This document shows positions 35,648-43,743 of a DNA stretch of 64,000 bases, piece after piece. The notes under the pieces were generated by a model that saw only the letters and a list, made by a program, of their open reading frames with translations, made no database searches and was not told the DNA's origin. The stretch's first letter is position 1; every line of letters begins with the position of its first letter. Location: positions 62,001 to 126,000 of the forward strand of contig NZ_FOIL01000003.1 of NCBI RefSeq assembly GCF_900101295.1, given 5' to 3'. The translations under genes and the position numbers were made by a program. The stretch comes from [Clostridium] aminophilum. GTDB taxonomy: Bacteria > Bacillota > Clostridia > Lachnospirales > Lachnospiraceae.

Positions 35648-35787
35648 TGGATTTTGCCGCGATGCCTAAAAATACGGGCTTTACAACGATTTTTGGGCAT
35701 CCGGCGTTTATCTCTATAGGCTGTTTGCAGTTTTGCCACGCAAATCGATATCTGAACCACGATTTTATCAGGGGATCAGAGGATGGG
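35648..35787 (+). promoter_or_regulatory. Putative CRISPR leader with inverted repeat
   Basis: This 140-base stretch separates csm5 from the first repeat. GATGCCTAAAAAT (35661-35673) and ATTTTTGGGCATC (35689-35701) are complementary over 13 bases with one G-T pair. I place the leader here because the repeat at the other end of the array is degenerate and the repeats end in GAAAC toward the right, which fits rightward transcription. No clear sigma-A promoter is visible; the array may be read from the cas operon. Confidence 0.55.
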
Positions 35788-36670
35788 ATTTAGGAATAGA
35801 TTCTCCGAAAGGAGATGGAAACACTTTCGCCCAAACAGTCATACTCAAGTGCTGAATTTAGGAATAGATTCTCCGAAAGGAGATGGAAACGCTATATTGT
35901 CAACCCATTGAAACAACTTTTTTTAATTTAGGAATAGATTCTCCGAAAGGAGATGGAAACCAGTGCATAAAAAATAAACACAACAACCAAAATGATTTAG
36001 GAATAGATTCTCCGAAAGGAGATGGAAACTTTAACTGTCATTGTTGCCCTTTTCTCTATCTGAATTTAGGAATAGATTCTCCGAAAGGAGATGGAAACTG
36101 CATATTGTAAAACTTAATGAGCATTACGAGTATTTATTTAGGAATAGATTCTCCGAAAGGAGATGGAAACTTCATCACGGTTTATAGTCGTTTTTAGTCG
36201 AACACAATTTAGGAATAGATTCTCCGAAAGGAGATGGAAACTGCGGGATGCTTGTGCTCATGAACTCTTTCATTTCCTATTTAGGAATAGATTCTCCGAA
36301 AGGAGATGGAAACAGCTGTGATCTTATTATCTTTTGCAGATTTCACATCAGATTTAGGAATAGATTCTCCGAAAGGAGATGGAAACTTTAATTCTTTCAG
36401 CCACTCCGCAAGCTGTCTGCGCATTTAGGAATAGATTCTCCGAAGGGAGATGGAAACGAGATTCATGCAAAGCACGGTTGCTACTGTAGTTACAATTTAG
36501 GAATAGATTCTCCGAAAGGAGATGGAAACAATGCTCCGTTCAGATACATGTAGACATCCCACCAATTTAGGAATAGATTCTCCGAAAGGAGATGGAAACG
36601 TGTTTGCAGTAGAACTCAACCTCTGCCCGTTCTTCATTTAGGAATAGATTCTCCGAGAGGAGATGGACGT
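35788..36670 (+). CRISPR. CRISPR array, 13 repeats of 35 bp and 12 spacers
   Basis: The 35-bp repeat begins ATTTAGGAATAGAT, holds the hairpin TCTCC-GAAA-GGAGA (a GNRA-type loop) and ends TGGAAAC, so Cas6 cutting would leave an ATGGAAAC tag. Repeats start at 35788, 35856, 35926, 35995, 36064, 36136, 36207, 36279, 36352, 36423, 36495, 36565 and 36636. Spacers are 33, 35, 34, 34, 37, 36, 37, 38, 36, 37, 35 and 36 bases long. Eleven repeats match the consensus. The one at 36423 has A to G in the loop (GAAG). The last (36636) has GAGA in the loop and loses its AAAC end, marking the leader-distal side. The array lies inside the cas gene set between csm5 and cas1. Confidence 0.98.
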
Positions 36671-36718
36671 TGTTTAAATTGCAAATCATGGTAGACCCAT
36701 ATAATTTGAGGTTATAAT

Positions 36719-37720
36719 ATGAGTGAGGTATATATTACAGAAAATGGTGCAATGTTAACTGCTGAGAATAATCGTATCAATATAAAATATAAGAATGGTT
36801 TGCTGGAATCGTTGCCCGTAGAAACTGTAGAGTGCATTATCTTGTTGGGAAAGGGGCAACTATCTACACAGTGTATGGAAACATGCATGACAAAGGGAAT
36901 ACATGTATCCTTTTTCTCTAAGGGAGGACGATATTTTGGAAGACTAATGTCTACGGGTCATGTAAAAGCTGAATTGCAACGGAAGCAGGCAGCATTATAT
37001 GAATCACAATTTGCCATAGACTTGAGTCGAAAAATTATTAATGTAAAAATAGCAAATCAGATTACTGTTTTGAGAAGATATGCAAAGAGTAGGTCAATTT
37101 GTGTGGACGAAGAAATCTTTAATATGCAAAATAGTAGAAAAAAAGTTTTGCAGGTAAGTACAATATCTGAAATGATGGGATATGAAGGAAGTGCGGCAAG
37201 ATCCTATTTTGAGAGGTTAAGTTATTGTATTGAATCAGAATTCAGATTTAAAGGACGTTCAAAGCGACCGCCAAGGGATGAATTTAATTCTCTAATCAGT
37301 TTAGGATATTCTATTTTGATGAATGATTTATATGCGGAGATTGAAAACCATGGATTGAACCCATTTTTTGGATTTTTACATCGTGATGCAGAGCATCACC
37401 CAACATTGGCGAGTGATTTAATGGAAGAATGGCGGGCGGTTTTGATTGACTCTCTTGCGATGAGTCTGATTAACGGACATGAACTGCACAAAGACGATTT
37501 CATATTTGAGGACGATAATGCGGGATGTTTTTTGACAAAACAATGCTTGATAAAATATATTAGAAAACTGGATGAAAAGATGAAAACGAAAACGAGATAT
37601 CTTAATCAGGTTGATTTCCCCGTAAATTTTAGGAATGCAATCGCATATCAGATTTCTTCGCTTGTTCGCTCAATCGAATGCGTGGACGCTTCCTTGTATA
37701 ATCCAATTCAAATCAGGTGA
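36719..37720 (+). CDS. cas1: CRISPR adaptation integrase Cas1
   Basis: A 333-residue integrase that, with Cas2, inserts new spacers. The metal-binding triad is visible as Glu in MMGYEGSAARSYF, His in GFLHRDAEHHPTL and Asp in ASDLMEEWR. An N-terminal beta domain (from VYITENGAMLTAENNRI) and a helical C-terminal domain complete the fold. There is no fusion to a reverse transcriptase or Cas4, and no csn2 or cas4 nearby. It begins 48 bases after the degenerate last repeat; the ribosome site GAGGT is just upstream. Presence of its own adaptation genes means the locus need not depend on another system. Confidence 0.95.
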   Translation: MSEVYITENGAMLTAENNRINIKYKNGLLESLPVETVECIILLGKGQLSTQCMETCMTKGIHVSFFSKGGRYFGRLMSTGHVKAELQRKQAALYESQFAIDLSRKIINVKIANQITVLRRYAKSRSICVDEEIFNMQNSRKKVLQVSTISEMMGYEGSAARSYFERLSYCIESEFRFKGRSKRPPRDEFNSLISLGYSILMNDLYAEIENHGLNPFFGFLHRDAEHHPTLASDLMEEWRAVLIDSLAMSLINGHELHKDDFIFEDDNAGCFLTKQCLIKYIRKLDEKMKTKTRYLNQVDFPVNFRNAIAYQISSLVRSIECVDASLYNPIQIR

Positions 37721-37724
37721 AATA

Positions 37725-38045
37725 ATGGAACGAGAAGATTATTTCTTTGGAGAGGGACAAACATCAGATTCCAAAAAAATTTATGCTTTGGTGATTTACG
37801 ATATTGTAGACAATCGAAAGAGAACAAAGTTTGCAAAAATTTTGGAGGGGTATGGAAACAGAATCCAAAAATCTGGATTTGAAGTAAAAATATCGACTCG
37901 AAAATTTGAAAATCTTTTGAATGAAATTCCAAAATTTTGTGGTTCAATGGACACAATAAGAGTATATAGAATTTCAGGGCAGAACCTCGTTTATAAGTGG
38001 GGAAAAGATGATAACAAGACCCAAGATGATTTAATCATATTATAG
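37725..38045 (+). CDS. cas2: CRISPR adaptation protein Cas2
   Basis: A 106-residue ferredoxin-fold protein that bridges two Cas1 dimers. The core motif YALVIYDIVDNRKRTKFAKI (about residues 20-39) includes the conserved Asp, followed by LEGYGNRIQKSGFE. I start at ATG 37725, 4 bases after the cas1 stop; the frame is also open further upstream within cas1. A 19-residue leader before the core is a little longer than usual. Confidence 0.93.
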   Translation: MEREDYFFGEGQTSDSKKIYALVIYDIVDNRKRTKFAKILEGYGNRIQKSGFEVKISTRKFENLLNEIPKFCGSMDTIRVYRISGQNLVYKWGKDDNKTQDDLIIL

Positions 38046-38055
38046 GAGAATGAGA

Positions 38056-39363
38056 ATGGGAAAGACAATCTTGTTTTCGGCGGTAGGCGGTACAGATCCG
38101 ATTTCATTGAATAATTTGCATGATGGATCGCTTTTACATATTTGCAGATGGTATAAGCCGGATGAAGTGTATCTTTATATGTCAAAGGAGATGCTGGAAT
38201 TCCAAAACCAGGATGATCGATATCGATATTGTATTAATAAATTGGCAGAGAGTCAAAACAGAGAAATAATAATTCATGAAATCGAACGCCCTGAATTGGT
38301 TAATGTCCAGGATTTTAATTATTTCTATGATGATTTTAAAGGGTGTTTGTCAGAAATAATTAGAAATGCAGGGGATGCTGAGATATTGGTAAATATTTCA
38401 TCCGGGACTCCTGCGATAAAGAGCGGACTTTTGGTTCTAATTACACTTGGAGAATTATACTGTAAGACAGTTCAGGTTATAACTCCGACCAAGAGTCTAA
38501 ACGAACATAGTCATAAAGAATATGATGTAGAAATGTTATGGGAATTGAACGAGGATAATCTTCCCGATTCAGAGAATCGATGTAAGATTGTCTATTGCCC
38601 AAGCCTTTCAAATATAAAGCAAACAGAAATAATTAAACAATTAGTCCGTGAATATGATTATAAAGCTGCTTTGTCCGCAGCGGAACTTTTGCCGGAAGAA
38701 GCTACAAAGTCTTACTTAGCATTGTTAAAGATTGCTTGTGCAAGACTGCAATTGGATAATCGAGATTTGAATGCGCAGGTAAATCAATACCAAATGAGTG
38801 GATTCCCTGTTAAGGGCGATGATGCAAGAAAATATTTTGAATATGCACTGGCTTTGGATATTAAGCGGCGTCGTGGTGAATATGGGGATTTTGTTCGAGC
38901 ACTTTCGCCTATTTTAGCAGATCTATTTGAAATGGTTTTGTATAAGGAATGTGGGATAAATATCCGAAAATATGTTGAAGTAAAGAACAGAGTTCCAAGA
39001 TGGAGCCCCAGTCTGCTGTGTGGGACGGAGGTTGAAAGCATTCTGATCAGCTCGTTTAGCAGTTTTGATTATAAGGCAGTGTCATCCATTCATATTCTTA
39101 AGATTATTGAAAACAAATGTCATAATGAAAAAGTAATAAATATTGTAGAATCGCTTCGACAAGTTGAGCAGGAAGTAAGAAATATAGCGGCACATGAGGT
39201 TGTATCTGTTACAGAGAAAATGATTAAAGATACGACTGGATATTCCTCGCAACAGGTTATGAATCTTGTGAAAGAAGTGTTCAAGTATACAAATTTGAAT
39301 ATTCGTTCCGAATATTGGGATGCATATGATGATATGAATGATTTTATTATTAGTAAAATTTAA
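38056..39363 (+). CDS. csm6: CRISPR ancillary ribonuclease Csm6 (CARF-HEPN)
   Basis: A 435-residue protein with an N-terminal CARF domain (ILFSAVGGTDPIS at the start, ILVNISSGTPAIKSGLLVL at about 115-133) that binds cyclic oligoadenylate. Its C-terminal HEPN RNase has the R-x4-H motif at Arg375 and His380 in VRNIAAHEV. When Cas10 makes the second messenger, Csm6 degrades RNA non-specifically. I start at ATG 38056, 7 bases after AGGAG; ATG 38050 is too close to the ribosome site. It is the last gene of the locus. The ring size of its activator cannot be told by eye. Confidence 0.93.
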   Translation: MGKTILFSAVGGTDPISLNNLHDGSLLHICRWYKPDEVYLYMSKEMLEFQNQDDRYRYCINKLAESQNREIIIHEIERPELVNVQDFNYFYDDFKGCLSEIIRNAGDAEILVNISSGTPAIKSGLLVLITLGELYCKTVQVITPTKSLNEHSHKEYDVEMLWELNEDNLPDSENRCKIVYCPSLSNIKQTEIIKQLVREYDYKAALSAAELLPEEATKSYLALLKIACARLQLDNRDLNAQVNQYQMSGFPVKGDDARKYFEYALALDIKRRRGEYGDFVRALSPILADLFEMVLYKECGINIRKYVEVKNRVPRWSPSLLCGTEVESILISSFSSFDYKAVSSIHILKIIENKCHNEKVINIVESLRQVEQEVRNIAAHEVVSVTEKMIKDTTGYSSQQVMNLVKEVFKYTNLNIRSEYWDAYDDMNDFIISKI

Positions 39364-39438
39364 AGAAAAAATGCATGACATAAAAGAACTGCATATTCGG
39401 GAATGTTTAGCGGTAAGGAATTCACATAAATGATGTGC

Positions 39439-39496
39439 TTGTAAAGCCTTTGATCGATAATTCTTTTTTATGTATATGCAAAATATTCTGGAATAG
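39439..39496 (+). repeat. Left copy of a bipartite repeat flanking the polysaccharide island; promoter-like
   Basis: Two blocks, TTGTAAAGCCTTTGATCGAT (39439-39458, continuing AAT) and TGTATATGCAAAATATTCTG (39471-39490, continuing GAATAG), recur with few differences at 60056-60079 and 60104-60128. Here they are 8 bases apart, there 24. In this copy TTGATC (39450-39455) and TATATG (39473-39478) are 17 bases apart and could act as the promoter of the sugar transferase gene. It lies in the 379-base gap between csm6 and the island. Confidence 0.55.
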
Positions 39497-39532
39497 TAAT
39501 CGCCTCTGTTATTGAGACGGAATTATTCATTG

Positions 39533-39541
39533 CCCCCCCCC
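39533..39541 (+). repeat. Run of nine C upstream of the sugar transferase gene
   Basis: A C9 tract in an otherwise AT-rich gap, about 200 bases before the island's first gene. Tracts of this kind can change length by slippage. Confidence 0.6.
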
Positions 39542-39742
39542 TAAATAGCCAGTATTCTTTCTCAAAATGATCGAAAATTATCAGAAGAAAACAAAGATAT
39601 GATTTATTTCTGTTGCTATTTGAAAAATAAACGCATAGAATGATCATGGGAAAGAACATTTGGTGGTTGGGTTTTTACACTCTGCACGTCTTTTTCGGTG
39701 TGGGGAGTTTTAAGACCTGACCATATAAGGGGGTGGGAAATA

Positions 39743-41251
39743 ATGTATAGACGAAAAGTAAATGGCTGGCTTAAGCATCTGGATTTTATCGTGCTTGACA
39801 TCCTATGTCTGGATCTATCCTTTATATTGGGATACTACATCCGACACGGCAGATTCTTTACAATATCGGACAGAGTCTACATTAATATGTGTTTGGTGCT
39901 GGTATTGGTAGACCTTGTCGTAGCATCCTCTTTCAATTCATTTCATCATGTGTTAAAGAGAGGTATCTATGCTGAATTTGTCAAGATGCTGCAGCATCTC
40001 AGTATTGTTCTTGGTGTTACGGTATTTTACCTTTTTGCGGTACACCATGCAGCGATCATTTCCCGATTGAACATTCTCTATATGATTCTGATCGATATTG
40101 TTTTGGCATACAGCGTGCGCTTATTGTGGAAAGAAAAACTGAAAAATAAACCGGTTTCCCAAAGAAGCAGCTCCCTTGTCATCCTTACGGGTCTTGAAAA
40201 TGTAAGTGAGATCATTAACCGTGTTGCCAGAAACGAATATGGAAACCGCTTTGTTTCAGCCGTTGTGGTATTTGACGGAACCGGCAAAACACAGTCTGTC
40301 TACGATGCCATAACAGAAAATGGCGGCAGTGTACTGCCGGAGAGCAAAAGTTTTGCAATAGGACTTCAGGTTGTGGCAGATAAGGATTCGCTCATTGAAT
40401 ATCTGCTTACAAACTGGGTGGATGAGATATTGCTGGACATTCCGGAATCCCTTGAAAGGCAGGAGGATATCGTGGATGCCATCATTGATATGGGCATCAC
40501 CGTTCATGTGTGCGTTCCCGAGATGACTAAAATCAAAGGGCGTCATCAGACCATCGAGAGGATCGGAGAGTATAATGTTATCACCAACAGCATCGGTGAC
40601 GCGTCCGCGTATGCACTGATGTTTAAAAGGGTGATGGATATCTTCGGAGGAATTGTGGGTTCGGTTATAACCGTTTTTCTTGCGGTCATTGTTGGTCCCA
40701 TCATATACATCCATTCTCCCGGTCCGATATTTTTCAAGCAAAAACGCGTAGGAAAGAATGGCCGAATGTTCTATATGTATAAATTCAGGTCCATGTACCC
40801 GGATGCGGAGGAACGGAAAAAGGAACTTATGGCACAGAACCGTATCAAGGATGGTTATATGTTCAAACTTGATTACGACCCGCGAATCATAGGGTGCTAT
40901 AAGGACGAAAACGGCAGGATCCATAAGGGGATCGGGAATTTCATCCGTGACATGTCGATCGATGAATTTCCTCAGTTCTTCAATGTATTAAAGGGTGAAA
41001 TGTCACTGGTGGGAACCAGACCGCCGACTCTTGATGAGTGGAAACGTTATAAACCCGAACATCGCGCCAGAATGTCTACGAAACCGGGCATAACCGGCTT
41101 GTGGCAGGTAAGCGGCAGATCCAAGATAACCGATTTTGATCAGGTGGTGGCTCTCGACAAACAGTATATCGAGAACTGGCGCCAGGGATTGGATATAAAA
41201 ATACTGTTTAAGACGATATGGGTGGTGATCGAACGAAAGGGAGCAATGTAA
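39743..41251 (+). CDS. Undecaprenyl-phosphate sugar phosphotransferase (polyprenyl glycosylphosphotransferase)
   Basis: A 502-residue membrane enzyme that starts a polysaccharide repeat unit by placing a sugar-1-phosphate on undecaprenyl phosphate. Four N-terminal membrane helices (about residues 10-115), a Rossmann-like CoA-binding-type region, another helix (about 300-325) and the catalytic bac_transf domain follow, with KRVGKNGRMFYMYKFRSM, DEFPQFFNVLKGEMSLVGTR and TKPGITGLWQVSGRS. The usual sugar is glucose, galactose or a bacillosamine derivative; it is not fixed here. I start at ATG 39743 (GGGGGTGGG upstream). It is the first gene of the island and ends at a terminator. Confidence 0.93.
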   Translation: MYRRKVNGWLKHLDFIVLDILCLDLSFILGYYIRHGRFFTISDRVYINMCLVLVLVDLVVASSFNSFHHVLKRGIYAEFVKMLQHLSIVLGVTVFYLFAVHHAAIISRLNILYMILIDIVLAYSVRLLWKEKLKNKPVSQRSSSLVILTGLENVSEIINRVARNEYGNRFVSAVVVFDGTGKTQSVYDAITENGGSVLPESKSFAIGLQVVADKDSLIEYLLTNWVDEILLDIPESLERQEDIVDAIIDMGITVHVCVPEMTKIKGRHQTIERIGEYNVITNSIGDASAYALMFKRVMDIFGGIVGSVITVFLAVIVGPIIYIHSPGPIFFKQKRVGKNGRMFYMYKFRSMYPDAEERKKELMAQNRIKDGYMFKLDYDPRIIGCYKDENGRIHKGIGNFIRDMSIDEFPQFFNVLKGEMSLVGTRPPTLDEWKRYKPEHRARMSTKPGITGLWQVSGRSKITDFDQVVALDKQYIENWRQGLDIKILFKTIWVVIERKGAM

Positions 41252-41268
41252 GTTCCTGACTCGCCGTG

Positions 41269-41330
41269 AAAGCAGGCACCTGTGATTTTTCATTCCGTCG
41301 CCGGAATGAGTTCAGGGTGTCTGCTTTTTT
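41269..41330 (+). terminator. Nested-hairpin terminator after the sugar transferase gene
   Basis: AAAGCAGGCACC (41269-41280) pairs with GGTGTCTGCTTT (from 41316), enclosing a second hairpin CATTCCG/CGGAATG, and a run of six T follows CTGC. Confidence 0.85.
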
Positions 41331-41368
41331 GCGTTATAGGCAAATAAAGGATAAGGAAAGGTAAGGAA

Positions 41369-42658
41369 ATGGAGTACGATCACGGTAAAGGCAGAAAAAA
41401 ACACAGGCCCGGTAAGCCCGTAACCATATTTGCGGGAATCATAGTGCTTGCGGCGGTGGTTTCTTCCGTATGGTTTTATAACGAATACAAGCTGAGAAAA
41501 GCAGTGGAAGCGGCGAATGAAAAGAATGCGGCGTACACAGCCGGGACCCCGGAGAACATCCCGGCAGAGGAAATGAACGATCGGCTGAAGGCGGCAGGGA
41601 TGACCGTGGATGAAAACGGAAATGTAGGCCTTGAAGGCGTTGACATGGATCGCTTGATCAATACGGTGCGATCCGATGGAGTGCTGACCGGGGGAGGAGT
41701 CCCGGATATAAAGTGTAAAAAGGCAGAGGATGGAGCCCTCATCTATACGGTGAACGGACAGGAGACCTCGGAAAGACCGAAGCTTTTCGGGGAGAAGGAA
41801 CTCTTTTATAACGGAGTGCACTACAAGAGAAATACAGCGGTGAAAGCCTGGCTGTTCCTCGGCGTAGATAACAAGGGCTCCTTACAGATCGACAGAGACA
41901 TCAGTGAAATCGGTCTCTCTGACGGAATCTTCCTGGTGGCAGAGAATACGGCGAAGAATCGGGTACATATCATCCAGATTCCCCGTGATACCATGACCGC
42001 CATTACCGTGACGGATAAAAATTCAGATCCCGTTGGCACGGCGGTTGACCATCTGACCAGGGCATGGATGTATGGGGACAACCACGAAAAATCAGGAAAA
42101 TACGCTATGGATGCGGTTTCCGGAGTTCTGGGCGGCTTAAAGATCGATGGCTACATGGCAGGGTCCATTGATATCATCAATAAGCTTAACAATTACGTGG
42201 GCGGCGTGGAAGTTACCATCGAGGATGATGATCTGGAGGCTGCGGATCCCGCGTTTGTAAAGGGAGCCACTGTGCTTCTGAAGGGCGATCAGGCGGAAAA
42301 GTTTGTGAGAAGAAGAGATATCACGGTGGATTTTACGGCCATGACCCGTATGTCAAGACATCGTCAGTATGTCATGGCCTTTGATCACAAGATTACGAAG
42401 CTTGCGAAAAGAGACTCCGATGTAATCCCGGGAATGTTTTCGCTCATAGAAGACAATATCGTGACAAACATGAAAAAAGGCACCTATCTTAAGATCGCCA
42501 TGGATGCCGTGCTGAGCGGAGAACCTTTAAGCGATAAGGATTTTTCCACCTTGGAAGGTGAGAATCTGGTAAATCATGAAGAAGAAAAAGATGAATTCTG
42601 GCCGGATTATGAGCAGGTGGATCAGCTGGTATTGGATACTTTCTTCAGACAAATGTGA
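41369..42658 (+). CDS. LytR-CpsA-Psr (LCP) family glycopolymer transferase
   Basis: A 429-residue protein with a basic N-terminus, one membrane helix (about residues 18-38) and an extracellular LCP domain from about 155. Conserved elements are WLFLGVDNKG, the Arg/Asp motif IIQIPRDTMTAI, GGLKIDGYMAGSI and a basic loop EKFVRRRDITVDFTAMTRM. LCP enzymes move finished polymers from undecaprenyl diphosphate onto peptidoglycan, so this is a likely ligase for the island's polysaccharide. The region between the helix and the LCP domain (about 40-150) is longer than usual and unassigned. It has its own upstream terminator and likely its own promoter. Confidence 0.88.
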   Translation: MEYDHGKGRKKHRPGKPVTIFAGIIVLAAVVSSVWFYNEYKLRKAVEAANEKNAAYTAGTPENIPAEEMNDRLKAAGMTVDENGNVGLEGVDMDRLINTVRSDGVLTGGGVPDIKCKKAEDGALIYTVNGQETSERPKLFGEKELFYNGVHYKRNTAVKAWLFLGVDNKGSLQIDRDISEIGLSDGIFLVAENTAKNRVHIIQIPRDTMTAITVTDKNSDPVGTAVDHLTRAWMYGDNHEKSGKYAMDAVSGVLGGLKIDGYMAGSIDIINKLNNYVGGVEVTIEDDDLEAADPAFVKGATVLLKGDQAEKFVRRRDITVDFTAMTRMSRHRQYVMAFDHKITKLAKRDSDVIPGMFSLIEDNIVTNMKKGTYLKIAMDAVLSGEPLSDKDFSTLEGENLVNHEEEKDEFWPDYEQVDQLVLDTFFRQM

Positions 42659-42718
42659 CATGAAAGACAATTTTTTGGCATCGAATATATAAAAATAGTG
42701 TAGTAGAATGTTATTTTC

Positions 42719-42732
42719 ACAATAATTATTGT
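42719..42732. promoter_or_regulatory. 14-bp perfect palindrome upstream of the secreted-protein gene
   Basis: ACAATAATTATTGT is a perfect palindrome in the AT-rich 180-base leader of the next gene. Its size and position fit an operator for a dimeric regulator, but no regulator can be named. Confidence 0.4.
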
Positions 42733-42771
42733 AAAAATACGCGATAAGATGTAAAATTACTAAATATAAAG

Positions 42772-42807
42772 GGTACTGTGAGTAGGGATATGTACTGCGG
42801 AAGTACC
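42772..42807 (+). other. Alternative hairpins in the leader of the secreted-protein gene
   Basis: AGTACC (42802-42807) can pair with GGTACT (42772-42777), and its AGTAC with GTACT (42792-42796), giving two mutually exclusive stems shortly before the ribosome site AAGGAGG (42823-42829). Confidence 0.4.
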
Positions 42808-42838
42808 TTGGTGCATGATTTTAAGGAGGCATATACCT

Positions 42839-43438
42839 ATGAGAAAAAAACTTATGGTAATGGCACTTATCGCAGGACTCGCACTCTGCAGTTCCACAGC
42901 TGCATTTGCTGCGGGATCTAGCACAAACAACAGAGGTTATGAGGACAACTCGTCGGACGACGACGCCGGCAATCCACCTGCCAGCGCCACAAACACAGAA
43001 GTAATTACAGCTACACCATTTAAACTTTCGGAGAATGTCACACAGAATAAGTACATAGAGAATGGCGTAGAGGTGACAGTAACTGTCATTGGTAATGACG
43101 GGACAACCCTTAATCAGTCGGAGTCCATCCGCAACGGCACACAGCATGTTATGCTTCGAACCACAACGGGCGGAGCCAATGTTGGACCGAACGGAGAAGT
43201 TATCTGCAAGAATTCGATCTGCGTTATCACGGAGAACGGTGTTTCTCAGGGATTCTTCGTCAATCCGGAAACAGAGGGTCCGTTAGCGACAGGTGCAGAT
43301 GCAACCTATTGGGCTTTCGACGCAAACGGTAATCTTGTTCTTCACTACGTAAATGCACAGGGTTACTTCTACACAGGAACTCATGTCATCGACGGAAAGA
43401 CAGTCACATTCAACAGCGAGGGTGTGATTGTAGGTTGA
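42839..43438 (+). CDS. Small secreted protein of unknown function
   Basis: A 199-residue protein with a typical signal peptide (MRKKLMVMALIAGL, cleavage probably after AAFA near residue 25), a Ser/Asn/Asp-rich low-complexity stretch (about 27-55) and a beta-rich domain to the end. Repeating elements such as GANVGPNGEVICKN, ATYWAFDANGNLVLHYVNAQ and GKTVTFNSEGVIV look like small beta-hairpin units of surface proteins, but I do not recognise a family. ATG 42839 has a perfect AAGGAGG 9 bases upstream. The gene stands alone between a long leader and a strong terminator inside the polysaccharide island, so it may be a matrix or surface protein made under the same conditions. Confidence 0.75.
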   Translation: MRKKLMVMALIAGLALCSSTAAFAAGSSTNNRGYEDNSSDDDAGNPPASATNTEVITATPFKLSENVTQNKYIENGVEVTVTVIGNDGTTLNQSESIRNGTQHVMLRTTTGGANVGPNGEVICKNSICVITENGVSQGFFVNPETEGPLATGADATYWAFDANGNLVLHYVNAQGYFYTGTHVIDGKTVTFNSEGVIVG

Positions 43439-43507
43439 GAATTCCATAATACCGTCTGCTCAAGAGGTTACATATAACCGCGCAAATTTTATCAAGATCA
43501 TGGATCG

Positions 43508-43538
43508 GAAAGGCAGCAGACCGGGTCTACTGCCTTTC
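43508..43538 (+). terminator. Strong terminator after the secreted-protein gene
   Basis: GAAAGGCAG and AGACC pair with GGTCT and CTGCCTTTC (43508-43538), with one mismatch, forming a stem of about 14 bp and almost no loop. TTTCGTACTTTC follows. Confidence 0.75.
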
Positions 43539-43553
43539 GTACTTTCATAATAG

Positions 43554-43693
43554 TATAATGTGCGCAAGGGATTTTCCGGCGTAAGGCATCAGGAAACGCC
43601 GCCGCCGGTGGAACCCTTGCAAAATTATGTTTTGATGCAGTTTTCGGAGCCTGCAGACCTGTATCCAAACATAATCCGGAAGACACCTGCATC
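43554..43693 (+). promoter_or_regulatory. Structured 5' leader of cpsB with possible pseudoknot, preceded by a TATAAT box
   Basis: A TATAAT (43554-43559) is followed at once by nested stems: GCAAGGG (43564-43570) with CCCTTGC (43614-43620), and CCGGCG (43576-43581) with CGCCGG (43603-43608). Next, ATTATGTTT (43624-43632) pairs with AAACATAAT (43667-43675). Inside that loop GATGCAG (43634-43640) can pair either with CTGCA at 43651-43655 or with CTGCATC at 43687-43693 outside, a pseudoknot. The ribosome site AAGGAG and ATG follow about 40 bases later. The -35 box is weak. The arrangement fits a cis-acting RNA at the head of the wzz/kinase transcript; no known class is recognised. Confidence 0.6.
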
Positions 43694-43743
43694 TTTGCTT
43701 TTGGTCAGATACAGGGCCGGGATCACAGAAAAGGAGAATCGAG

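Noticed and set aside
35883-36110. An open frame with repeating LGIDSPKGDGN units
   Set aside because: It is the CRISPR repeat read as protein; the spacers break any conserved sequence and there is no ribosome site.
39679-39713. Terminator-like hairpin (CTCTGCAC with GTGTGGGGAG, then TTTT) before the sugar transferase
   Set aside because: The stem has several mismatches and lies only 30 bases before the start codon; support is too weak to list.
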